Positions 6,902 to 13,659 of a DNA stretch of 13,960 nt are shown here, one piece after another (within the stretch, counting starts at the first letter, position 1; the number at the start of each line of letters is the position of its first letter). The stretch is taken from assembly GCA_007120745.1 (NCBI GenBank), contig SKNC01000018.1, positions 1 to 13,960 on the forward strand. The letters run 5' to 3'. Origin of the DNA: Bacillota bacterium. GTDB lineage: Bacteria; Bacillota; Dethiobacteria; SKNC01. The position numbers were made by a program, and so were the translations under genes. Under the pieces are notes generated by a model. That model was not told the origin of the DNA. It made no database searches and saw only the letters and a list, made by a program, of their open reading frames with translations.

Positions 6902-7684
6902 ATGGATTTATCAAAAATGACTTTATCGGAATTAAAAAATTGGCTGCGGGATGAAGAATCTCAGGATAAGGAAAACCTGGAGATTTACTTGAAAAGGGAT
7001 GTTCGAAAAGGTGCCCGGGATCTTATCAAAAGAAGGCTGAATAACATGAAGCGAATGGAAGCAGAGGAACACCGCCTGGAGGAGCTTACTATGTATGAGC
7101 GGGAGCTCTGGGACCAGGGCTTAGAATTCATTGCTGGAGTAGACGAAGCCGGCCGGGGCCCCCTGGCGGGACCGGTAGTAGCAGCTGCAGTTATTCTTCC
7201 GGCATATAAAAAGATACACCAGGTCAGGGATTCCAAGCAGCTGAGCCCTCAGAAGAGAGAGGAGCTTTTTACACAGATCCAGCAGGAAGCCCTGTGTTTC
7301 TCAACAAGTATCGTGGATGTTTCCTACATAGACGAATTTAATATTTATCAGGCCGGTTTAGAGGCCATGAGGAGAGCCCTGGTGGGACTGAAAATTAACC
7401 CCCAGCACATTTTGACGGATGCCTTCAGGATACCCGGCATCCGTATACAGCAAAATCCCTTGATTAAAGGAGATTCATTGAGCCTGAGCGTCGCATGTGC
7501 CTCCATCCTGGCAAAAGTTATCCGGGACAGGTTGATGATGGAATATGATACCCAATATCCCCAGTACGGGTTTGGGCAGCATAAAGGATATGCAACTACG
7601 CAGCATTTTCAAGCCATAAAGGAACATGGAATTTCCCCTGTTCACCGGCGGTCTTTTAATTTGAAGGGAGAAAGAGAGGGATAG
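6902..7684 (+). CDS. rnhB: Ribonuclease HII
   Basis: Removes misincorporated ribonucleotides and RNA from RNA:DNA hybrids. It has 260 aa, with an N-terminal extension of about 75 residues like the Bacillus enzyme. The catalytic core starts at GVDEAGRGPLAGP (79-91), giving Asp81 and Glu82. The further acidic residues are Asp173 (LTDAF) and Asp191 in KGDSLSLSVACASILAKVIRD (the last helix of the active site). The C-terminal motif is GYATTQHFQAI..HG.SPVHR.SF. GGAGGG sits just before the ATG at 6902. The stop TAG (7682-7684) is immediately followed by yraN in the same frame, and the end of rnhB supplies the purine-rich stretch that could serve as the yraN ribosome binding site. Confidence 0.97.
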   Translation: MDLSKMTLSELKNWLRDEESQDKENLEIYLKRDVRKGARDLIKRRLNNMKRMEAEEHRLEELTMYERELWDQGLEFIAGVDEAGRGPLAGPVVAAAVILPAYKKIHQVRDSKQLSPQKREELFTQIQQEALCFSTSIVDVSYIDEFNIYQAGLEAMRRALVGLKINPQHILTDAFRIPGIRIQQNPLIKGDSLSLSVACASILAKVIRDRLMMEYDTQYPQYGFGQHKGYATTQHFQAIKEHGISPVHRRSFNLKGEREG

Positions 7685-7687
7685 CTT

Positions 7688-8065
7688 ATAAGTCCGCAAA
7701 AATCATCTAATGATCGAAAACAACTGGGAAGTTTTGGGGAAAAAACAGCGAAAAAATACCTGGAACATAACGGGTATATAATCTGTGAGGAAAATTACAG
7801 GTGTCCCCGGGGAGAAATAGATATTGTAGCGAAAGATGGGGGAGACCTGGTATTTGTGGAGGTGAAAACCCGCAGGTCCTTACAGTTTGGGGAACCCTTT
7901 GAATCAGTGGACAGTATGAAGCAGAAGAGAATCGTTAAACTGGCTCACTTTTACATGGCTAAAAAGAAAATAAAGAATATCAATGTAAGGTTTGATGTGG
8001 TTTCCCTGTGGGTGGATGACTCCTGGAATGTGAAGGAGATTCAGGTAATAAAGAACGCTTTTTAA
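7688..8065 (+). CDS. yraN: YraN/UPF0102 nuclease-fold protein, apparent ATA start
   Basis: Small PD-(D/E)XK-fold protein of unsettled function, usually found next to rnhB. With ATA 7688 as start it has 125 aa, within the family range. The full signature is in frame: RKQLGSFGE (10-18), AAKKYLE-like helix, NGYIICEENYRCPRGEIDIV (28-47) and LVFVEVKTR (54-62), giving the nuclease residues Asp45, Glu58 and Lys60. No ATG, GTG or TTG occurs in this frame between the rnhB stop (7682-7684) and 7855, which is already past the nuclease motif. The ATA lies 7 bases after GAGAGGG (7674-7680) and is the best start. A GTG at 7856 would give only 69 aa and lose the core. Alternatives are an ATG-to-ATA change or sequence error at 7690, or read-through of the rnhB TAG. 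Identity is firm; the start is not. Confidence 0.85.
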   Translation: MSPQKSSNDRKQLGSFGEKTAKKYLEHNGYIICEENYRCPRGEIDIVAKDGGDLVFVEVKTRRSLQFGEPFESVDSMKQKRIVKLAHFYMAKKKIKNINVRFDVVSLWVDDSWNVKEIQVIKNAF

Positions 8066-8173
8066 AATGCTATCATGATAATAATAAAATTCCGTATAAA
8101 GCTGCAGCCGGATGTGCTCCTGTAGAAGAAAAATGAATAACGAAAAGAGTAAAATGAAAGTCATGAAAAAATT

Positions 8174-8196
8174 CCGTCAGAAGCGGCGGTTTTTTT
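8174..8196 (+). terminator. Intrinsic terminator after yraN
   Basis: CCGTC (8174-8178) pairs with GGCGG (8185-8189, one G-T pair) around a 6-base loop, followed by seven T. An A-rich stretch just upstream adds pairing. It closes the rbgA-rnhB-yraN transcript and insulates the riboswitch gene. Bases 8066-8173 hold no gene I can support. Confidence 0.8.
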
Positions 8197-8328
8197 GTGT
8201 TTTTATGTTTTAATTTACCATTCCGGTAACTCCTTTGGTACAAGTACAAAATAGTAAAAAATACATCATTGGTTTACATAAACAATGTCCCTGGAAAAGA
8301 TTTGTTTTTATAGAGCCCCTTACCGTAA

Positions 8329-8357
8329 TTGCCAGAGGCTATTAAAGTGTTTATAAT
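8329..8357 (+). promoter_or_regulatory. Sigma-A-type promoter of the riboswitch-hydrolase unit
   Basis: TTGCCA (8329-8334), a 17-base spacer and a perfect TATAAT (8352-8357). Transcription would start near 8364, about 20 bases before the riboswitch. The stretch 8197-8328 is AT-rich and I see no gene in it on either strand. Confidence 0.75.
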
Positions 8358-8384
8358 TGTTAACATAATATTAAGATATCTTAA

Positions 8385-8490
8385 AATTGCCGAAGCTCAC
8401 CATTGAGTACGGGGAACCAGAGTTGGAGTGAAACCATTACACAGGTGGGCTGCTCCGGCCCAAACCCGACCAGTAACCCCGGAGGCAAAA
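8385..8490 (+). ncRNA. c-di-AMP riboswitch (ydaO/yuaA type)
   Basis: Metabolite-sensing leader RNA that controls wall hydrolases and ion or osmolyte transport genes in Gram-positives, usually lowering expression at high c-di-AMP. The conserved blocks occur in order: TTGCCGAAG (8387-8395), GGGGAACC (8411-8418), GGAGTGAAACC (8425-8435), GCTCCGGCCCAAACCCGAC (8452-8470), and CCCCGGAGGCAA (8477-8488). The closing P1 stem is TTGCC (8387-8391) with GGCAA (8484-8488). The aptamer ends only 15 bases before the ATG and the ribosome binding site is almost adjacent, so no intrinsic terminator fits between them. The hydrolase downstream is a typical target. Confidence 0.9.
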
Positions 8491-8503
8491 AAGGGAGGAT
8501 TTT

Positions 8504-9211
8504 ATGAGTAGAAAGGCTGCAGTGATTGTAACGTTGGTGTTGATTTCTATGTTATTCATGGGTACAAGTCTGGAGGCAGCGGCACTGGGAAGCAGGACTT
8601 TACAGTTTGGATCCAGGGGAGAAGATGTGGCAGAACTGCAGAGGACCCTGAACAATCTTGGTTATTGGACAGGCCCTGTAGATGGAATTTACGGCAAACT
8701 TACCGAAAGAGGAGTTATAAACTTTCAAATAGCAAAAAAAATCAGGATTGATGGAATTGCAGGGCCTCAAACCTTTGGAGCCATGGGAGTCAACCAGCCC
8801 CGACTGGTATCCAGAAGCGGTACTTCCAGCGGAACTTCCCGGTTTTCTGCGGCAGACCTGGATCTGCTGGCCAGGCTGGTCCGGGCGGAGTCCGGCGGTG
8901 AACCGTATCTTGGACAGGTTGCCGTGGCGGCCTCGGTGTTGAACCGGGTGAAAAGCAGTCAATATCCCAATACTTTACGGGGAGTGATTTACCAGGTTTC
9001 GGGTGGTTACATACAATACTGTCCAGTGAGAAATGGAACCATTAATCGGCCGGCAAATGCATCAGCCCGTAAGGCAGTGGAGGAAGCGGTAAACGGTCGG
9101 GACCCTTCAAATGGAGCAACAGGTTTCTATAATCCCCGGTTTACCAGTAACGCCTGGGTCAGGAGCCGTCCCGTTACCACATCAATTGCCAATCATGTTT
9201 TTTTCCGTTAG
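8504..9211 (+). CDS. Secreted SleB-like cell-wall hydrolase with peptidoglycan-binding domain
   Basis: Exported peptidoglycan hydrolase, 235 aa. The N terminus is a signal peptide (MSRK, hydrophobic to about residue 21, likely cut near EAAA-LG at 25-28). A PG_binding_1 domain follows (about 37-96), with LQFGSRGEDVAELQRTLNNL (33-52), DGIYGKLTE and IDGIAGPQT. A Ser/Thr/Gly linker (103-113) leads to the SleB/CwlJ-type Hydrolase_2 domain (about 118-235). RLVRAESGGEPY (124-135) carries the expected catalytic Glu129, and FYNP (208-211) is also typical. The layout matches spore-cortex lytic enzyme SleB, but vegetative relatives look the same, so I do not assign sleB. GGGAGGA (8493-8499) precedes the ATG. 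It is a single-gene unit under a c-di-AMP riboswitch, implying control by wall or osmotic state. Confidence 0.93.
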   Translation: MSRKAAVIVTLVLISMLFMGTSLEAAALGSRTLQFGSRGEDVAELQRTLNNLGYWTGPVDGIYGKLTERGVINFQIAKKIRIDGIAGPQTFGAMGVNQPRLVSRSGTSSGTSRFSAADLDLLARLVRAESGGEPYLGQVAVAASVLNRVKSSQYPNTLRGVIYQVSGGYIQYCPVRNGTINRPANASARKAVEEAVNGRDPSNGATGFYNPRFTSNAWVRSRPVTTSIANHVFFR

Positions 9212-9262
9212 GCATGAGTTGCTTTTTAAAGACCATAAATAATTAAATCAGGAGTAAAAAAG

Positions 9263-9287
9263 CCGGGGATCTGTCCCCGGTTTTTTT
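9263..9287 (+). terminator. Strong intrinsic terminator after the hydrolase
   Basis: CCGGGGA (9263-9269), loop TCTG, TCCCCGG (9274-9280), then seven T. Perfect 7-bp GC-rich stem. Confidence 0.92.
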
Positions 9288-9325
9288 ATGGAGCACAAAG
9301 TTATAAGAAAGCTAGCTGAAAACTA

Positions 9326-9419
9326 CGGGGACTTGCCCCGCGGATGAAAGCGTCAATCAAGTTCAATTAAGGTAATCAAAAGGACGGTTCATATAATCAA
9401 AGGACGGTTCTGTTGATTA
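9326..9419. repeat. Hairpin and direct-repeat cluster, possible degenerate REP-like element
   Basis: CGGGG (9326-9330) and CCCCG (9336-9340) form a hairpin. TAATCAAAAGGACGGTTC (9373-9390) and TAATCAAAGGACGGTTC (9394-9410) are near-identical direct repeats with a 21-base period. TAATCAA (9394-9400) also pairs with TTGATTA (9413-9419). No open reading frame is present. The rest of 9420-9540 is AT-rich with nothing I can name. Confidence 0.5.
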
Positions 9420-9540
9420 AGTGATGCCAGCATTTTTTTGCTTCATGAATGCCTGAATGCATTGCCTGGATAGAAATATTGGATGTTATTGGAGTATATT
9501 TTTAAGAATATTACTTTATAATATTTTAAAATTATTTAAA

Positions 9541-9555
9541 GGAACAGCATGTTCC
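9541..9555. promoter_or_regulatory. Palindromic operator candidate in the clpB promoter
   Basis: GGAACAGCATGTTCC is a perfect 6-3-6 inverted repeat. It ends 7 bases before the -10 box and so covers the -35 region. It is not CIRCE (TTAGCACTC-N9-GAGTGCTAA) nor a CtsR heptamer repeat (GGTCAAA type), the usual clpB controls in Firmicutes. GAAC and GTTC are 5 bases apart rather than the 4 of Gram-positive LexA boxes. Confidence 0.5.
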
Positions 9556-9559
9556 ATTG

Positions 9560-9568
9560 TGCTATAAT
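9560..9568 (+). promoter_or_regulatory. Extended -10 promoter of clpB
   Basis: TGCTATAAT (9560-9568) is an extended -10 (TGn plus perfect TATAAT). No good -35 lies 17 bases upstream; that place is taken by the 9541-9555 palindrome. Transcription would start near 9575, about 60 bases before the clpB ATG. Confidence 0.65.
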
Positions 9569-9633
9569 AACTCTTGAATAATACTATATATTCCACATTA
9601 TTTCTATAAAAAAATTAAGAAAGGAGTGACCTT

Positions 9634-12237
9634 ATGGATTTAGGAAAATTTACCAACAAGGCACAGGAGGCTGTTCTGAGCGCTCAGAATGCAGCACTGC
9701 GCTATAATCATCAGCAGATCGATCCGGAACATCTTTTGTTTGCCCTGCTGGAGCAGCCCGAGGGAATGACCCGGCGTATCTTAAGCTTATTAGAGGTCAA
9801 TCCTGATTCCCTTACGGGCAAGGTGGAGGAACACCTGAAAAAGATACCCCAGGTTTATTCAAAAACCGGCCAGGACCAAATATATATGAGTCCCAAGGTA
9901 GGCCGTATTATTGAAAAGGCCAAAAGCGAAGCGGAAGCTTTTAAAGATGAATATATCAGTGTGGAACACCTGTTTTTGGCCCTGTTATCCATGGATGCCG
10001 GGGAGGCTGCTAAAATTTTGCGGCAGGAGGGATTGGAAAGAACTCAGGTTTTGGAGGTTTTACAAAAAATCAGGGGACATCAGAGGGTTACCAGCCAGGA
10101 CCCTGAGGGAACCTTTGAAGCCCTGACCCGGTATGGAAGGGATTTGACAGAATCTGCCAGGTCCGGCAGGCTGGATCCGGTGATTGGTCGGGACGAAGAG
10201 ATTAGACGAATTGTTCAGGTTCTATCCCGGCGAACCAAGAATAACCCTGTATTAATTGGAGAACCGGGGGTAGGGAAAACAGCCATTGTGGAAGGCCTGG
10301 CCCAGCGGATTGCCCGAAACGATGTGCCGGAAGGTTTGAAGAATAAGCAGATATTTGCCCTGGATATGGGGTCATTGGTAGCCGGGGCCAAGTATCGGGG
10401 TGAGTTTGAGGAAAGGCTTAAAGCGGTATTAAAAGAGATCCAGGAGTCTCAGGGTGAAATTATTCTTTTTATTGACGAGCTGCATACCGTAGTAGGTGCC
10501 GGTGCGGCGGAGGGGGCCATGGATGCCAGCAATCTCTTAAAACCCATGCTGGCCCGGGGTGAACTGCACTGTATTGGGGCTACTACCCTCAACGAATACC
10601 GGAAACATATTGAAAAGGATGCGGCACTGGAACGCCGGTTTCAGCCCGTGGTGGTGGGAGAACCCGGCCTTTCCGACACCATATCCATTCTGCGGGGTTT
10701 GAAGGAAAGGTATGAAGTGCACCACGGAGTAAGGATTAAGGATTCTGCTCTGGTTTCGGCGGCAGCCCTGAGCAGCCGGTATATTACCGACCGCTTTCTG
10801 CCTGATAAAGCCATAGATCTGGTGGATGAGGCGGCTGCATTGATTCGAGCTGAAATAGACAGCATGCCCTCAGACCTGGACGAGGTTTCCCGGAGAGTCC
10901 TTCAGCTGGAAATTGAAAAGGAAGCCTTGAAAAAAGAAGTAGATGATGCCTCCCGGGAAAGGCTGAAAAAAATTGATGAGGAGCTTCAAAGGCTGAAAGA
11001 GGAAGCAGATCACCTGCGGGCCCGCTGGGAGGAGGAGAAAAAGTACATTACCCGGCTCAGGGACCTGAAAGAGCAGATAGAGGAGACCAAAATGGAAATT
11101 GAGCAGGCGGAAAGGTCTTATGATTTAAACCGCCTGGCAGAGTTAAAATATGGACGCCTGGCGCAGTTGGAAGGCCAGCTGAAAGAGGCGGAAGAGAAAA
11201 TCGCTGAGAAACATTCGGGAGAATCCCGGCTGCTGAAAGAAGAGGTGGATGAAGAGGATATCGCCCTGGTGGTTTCCCGGTGGACCAAGATTCCTGTCAG
11301 TAAATTGATGGAGGGAGAGCGGCAGAAGCTTTTAAATCTGGGAGAGCGGCTGCATCAAAGGGTTGTGGGACAGGATGAAGCAGTGCAGCTGGTCAGCGAT
11401 GCGGTTATTCGTGCCCGTTCAGGAATCAAGGATCCTGATCGGCCCATCGGATCCTTCATCTTTTTAGGCCCCACCGGTGTAGGTAAAACAGAACTGGCCA
11501 GGTCACTGGCACATCTATTATTTGATGATGAAAGCGCCATGATTCGAATGGATATGTCCGAGTACATGGAGAAACATTCCGTTGCCCGGCTGACCGGAGC
11601 GCCTCCGGGATATGTGGGTTATGAAGAAGGCGGCCAGCTGACCAATGCCATTCGCCGGCGTCCCTTCTCGGTTATTTTATTTGATGAAATTGAGAAGGCA
11701 CACGCCGATGTATTTAATGTGCTGCTGCAGATTTTAGATGAAGGAAGGCTCACTGACTCCCAGGGGAGGACCGTGGATTTCAGAAACACGGTAATCATCA
11801 TGACCAGCAACCTGGGAAGTGAAATTATTATGGAAGAAGCAGGCGGAGGAGAGGAGTCCTTTGAGCTGGCCAAGGAAAAAGTCATGCAAAAACTCAGGAC
11901 TTTTTTCCGGCCCGAATTCTTGAACCGCGTAGACGATATTGTAGTGTTCCATCCGTTAAATAAGGACCACCTGGTTCAAATTGTTGATATCCAGCTGGAG
12001 CGGTTAGCCCGGAGATTGAAGGACCAGAACATTAATATAGAGCTGACCACCGATGCAAAGTATTACCTGGCGGATGCCGGTTATGATCCCTTATACGGAG
12101 CCCGGCCTTTAAAACGAGCCATTCAAAAAGAGCTGGAAAATCCCCTGGCCAAGAACATCCTGGCAGGAGACTTCCGGGAGGGAAGCCGTATTCTGGTGGA
12201 CCGGGGAGAAAGGGGACTACTGTTAAAGGTAGACTAA
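9634..12237 (+). CDS. clpB: ATP-dependent chaperone ClpB
   Basis: Hexameric AAA+ disaggregase that threads aggregated proteins and works with DnaK. It has 867 aa, full length. The double Clp_N domain (1-145) opens with FTNKAQEAVLSAQ. NBD1 has Walker A GEPGVGKT (209-216), the pore loop around GAKYRGEFEERLK (251-263) and Walker B FIDELHT (279-285). The coiled-coil middle domain (about 410-530, Glu/Lys/Arg-rich) separates ClpB from ClpC and ClpA. NBD2 has Walker A GPTGVGKT (612-619), pore loop GYVGYEEGG (659-667), Walker B ILFDEIEKAH (681-690) and sensor MTSNLGS (723-729). I see no ClpP-binding IGF/L loop. AAAGGAG lies before the ATG. It is a single-gene transcript with an unusual palindrome in the promoter and no CIRCE or CtsR site. 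Confidence 0.98.
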   Translation: MDLGKFTNKAQEAVLSAQNAALRYNHQQIDPEHLLFALLEQPEGMTRRILSLLEVNPDSLTGKVEEHLKKIPQVYSKTGQDQIYMSPKVGRIIEKAKSEAEAFKDEYISVEHLFLALLSMDAGEAAKILRQEGLERTQVLEVLQKIRGHQRVTSQDPEGTFEALTRYGRDLTESARSGRLDPVIGRDEEIRRIVQVLSRRTKNNPVLIGEPGVGKTAIVEGLAQRIARNDVPEGLKNKQIFALDMGSLVAGAKYRGEFEERLKAVLKEIQESQGEIILFIDELHTVVGAGAAEGAMDASNLLKPMLARGELHCIGATTLNEYRKHIEKDAALERRFQPVVVGEPGLSDTISILRGLKERYEVHHGVRIKDSALVSAAALSSRYITDRFLPDKAIDLVDEAAALIRAEIDSMPSDLDEVSRRVLQLEIEKEALKKEVDDASRERLKKIDEELQRLKEEADHLRARWEEEKKYITRLRDLKEQIEETKMEIEQAERSYDLNRLAELKYGRLAQLEGQLKEAEEKIAEKHSGESRLLKEEVDEEDIALVVSRWTKIPVSKLMEGERQKLLNLGERLHQRVVGQDEAVQLVSDAVIRARSGIKDPDRPIGSFIFLGPTGVGKTELARSLAHLLFDDESAMIRMDMSEYMEKHSVARLTGAPPGYVGYEEGGQLTNAIRRRPFSVILFDEIEKAHADVFNVLLQILDEGRLTDSQGRTVDFRNTVIIMTSNLGSEIIMEEAGGGEESFELAKEKVMQKLRTFFRPEFLNRVDDIVVFHPLNKDHLVQIVDIQLERLARRLKDQNINIELTTDAKYYLADAGYDPLYGARPLKRAIQKELENPLAKNILAGDFREGSRILVDRGERGLLLKVD

Positions 12238-12291
12238 TACGTTTAGATAAATCAATTCTACAGCTTAGTAAGATAACTGATAAAAGTTGCT

Positions 12292-12353
12292 ATGCTCCTT
12301 TCATGGTAGACAGGTTTAAATAAGAAACTGTTTTGCCAGAGGGAGTATTTTTT
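12292..12353 (+). terminator. Long bulged hairpin with T run after clpB
   Basis: Nested pairings: ATGCTCC (12292-12298) with GGAGTAT (12342-12348), TGGTA (12304-12308) with TGCCA (12334-12338), ACAG (12310-12313) with CTGT (12328-12331), TTT (12315-12317) with AAA (12325-12327), then six T (12348-12353). It is probably the clpB terminator, though longer and more interrupted than the others in this window. Confidence 0.55.
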
Positions 12354-12661
12354 ATAGGAAGAAAAAGTAAAACCTTGTTTTAAGAAAAGTTAAATGCAGT
12401 TGAAGTTTGTGTAAACTGTATTTGGGCCGCAGCTCTCAATCCATTTTGCAAATCCGGCATTTGTTTAAGGCAAGAAGTGTATGAATTGGTAAAATTATAG
12501 AAAATAGATACAGGATAAAAGTTATTTAAAACCCCTTAACATTATTTTTTCATTTTATGTATATAAAATTTTATAAAGCTGTGATAAAATCCCATTGAGA
12601 GCATAGTATGGAAAAGAATTGGCAAACAAGTTTTTCAGCTGTTAATGGTTTCAGGTAGAAG
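12354..12661. other. AT-rich gene-free stretch before the dehydratase-like genes
   Basis: No gene is supported on either strand. Visible structure: an inverted repeat TGCAGTT (12395-12401) and AACTGTA (12414-12420); a perfect 14-bp palindrome TATAAAATTTTATA (12562-12575); and TGATAAAAT (12582-12590), which fits an extended -10 but has no good -35. A 16-codon ORF (12608-12658) ends just before the downstream ribosome binding site and lacks a clear site of its own. Confidence 0.4.
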
Positions 12662-12670
12662 GTGATTTTG

Positions 12671-13657
12671 ATGGCAGGTGCAACTAAGATTGGAATACCC
12701 AGGACTTTATATTTTTATACATATTATCCTTTGTGGAAAACTTTTTTTGAGGAATTGGGCCTGAAGGTTGTGTTTTCCCCTCCCACCAATAAAGAAATAA
12801 TGGACGATGGAGTCAAAGAAACGGTTAATGATGCCTGTATTCCTATAAAAGTGTTTCACGGACACGTTATGGCTTTAAAAAATAAAGTAGATTATATCTT
12901 TATTCCTCGCCTGGTCAGCCTTGATGGAAAATCCACTCTGTGCCCCAAATTTTTAGGTCTTCCAGATATGGTAAAAAACTCTGTAGACAACCTCCCTGAA
13001 GTTATTGTTGAAAATTTAAATCTAAACCAGCGGTGGTTTGATTTTTCTAGATTTTTCATACGACTGGGTAAGAATTTCACTAATAACATTTGGAAAATTT
13101 GGTGGGCTTACTTTAAGGGGCTTTACCGCTGGAAAAAGCACAAAAAACAGCTGTGTGAAGGATTTTATCCCCGGACAGAGGAGGGTGGGGCAGGAGAGAT
13201 TACCATGTCTCCCCGAAGAGACCAGGGGGGAAATTCTTTAAAGCTGGCGGTTCTGGCATATCCTTATGTACTCTATGATAATTTTATGAGTGTTAATTTG
13301 TTAAAGAAACTGGAGGGCATGGGTGTTGTTTCCTGTATTCCCGACAATATATCTCTTAAAAATTTAAAACGAGCCAGGCGTTCTTTGCCCATGGACCTTT
13401 TTTGGTATTACAGCAACCAGGTTATCTGGGCATGCCTTCATTTTCTTCAGAAGGAAAGGGTGGACGGCATTATTCATGTTACCGCATTTGGCTGCGGCCC
13501 TGATGCCATGGTGGATAAACTGGTAGAGCTGGAAGCCAAAAACGCCGGGATGCCTTTTATGACGGTTACCATTGATGAACATACTGGAGATACGGGGCTG
13601 CATACCCGCCTGGAAGCGTTTACGGATATGCTCAAGAAAAAGAAAGGGTTGGTTTAA
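12671..13657 (+). CDS. Acyl-CoA dehydratase activase-related protein (DUF2229/COG3580-like)
   Basis: Relative of the 2-hydroxyacyl-CoA dehydratase/benzoyl-CoA reductase subunits and their activases; the substrate is not known for this branch. It has 328 aa from ATG 12671. The N terminus IGIPRTLYFYTYYPLWKTFF and the following LGLKVVFSPPTNK are typical of the family, as are NDACIPIKVFHGHV (Cys56), STLCPKFLGLPD (Cys91), VTAFGCGPDAMV (Cys275) and the C-terminal TIDEHTGDTGLHTRLEAF. The cysteines are candidates to bind an iron-sulfur cluster. The frame also has GTG 12662 and TTG 12668, but AGAAGGTGA (12657-12665) is best placed for the ATG. A basic, tryptophan-rich insert (about 120-185) separates the halves. 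It lies 2 bases before a COG3581-like gene, so the two are surely co-translated. Confidence 0.85.
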   Translation: MAGATKIGIPRTLYFYTYYPLWKTFFEELGLKVVFSPPTNKEIMDDGVKETVNDACIPIKVFHGHVMALKNKVDYIFIPRLVSLDGKSTLCPKFLGLPDMVKNSVDNLPEVIVENLNLNQRWFDFSRFFIRLGKNFTNNIWKIWWAYFKGLYRWKKHKKQLCEGFYPRTEEGGAGEITMSPRRDQGGNSLKLAVLAYPYVLYDNFMSVNLLKKLEGMGVVSCIPDNISLKNLKRARRSLPMDLFWYYSNQVIWACLHFLQKERVDGIIHVTAFGCGPDAMVDKLVELEAKNAGMPFMTVTIDEHTGDTGLHTRLEAFTDMLKKKKGLV

Positions 13658-13659
13658 TC

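Noticed and set aside
7710..7784. ATG at 7710 as the yraN start
   Set aside because: It is in another frame and runs only about 20 codons before leaving any resemblance to the family; the YraN frame is the one continuing directly from the rnhB stop.
7856..8065. 69-aa protein starting at GTG 7856
   Set aside because: It is the C-terminal part of YraN; the conserved N-terminal half and nuclease Asp are in frame upstream, so the start must be earlier.
8222..8250. Minus-strand AAAGGAG followed by ATG at about 8219
   Set aside because: The frame closes after three codons.
8600..8962. 120-codon minus-strand ORF opposite the SleB-like hydrolase
   Set aside because: It lies wholly within a confidently assigned gene, matches no family I recognise and has no visible ribosome binding site.
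9541..9555. LexA (SOS) box in the clpB promoter
   Set aside because: Gram-positive LexA sites have GAAC-N4-GTTC; here the spacing is N5 and the outer bases differ, so it is recorded only as an unassigned operator candidate.
12608..12658. 16-codon ORF just before the COG3580-like gene, as a leader peptide
   Set aside because: There is no clear ribosome binding site, no run of one regulatory amino acid, and no attenuator hairpin after it.
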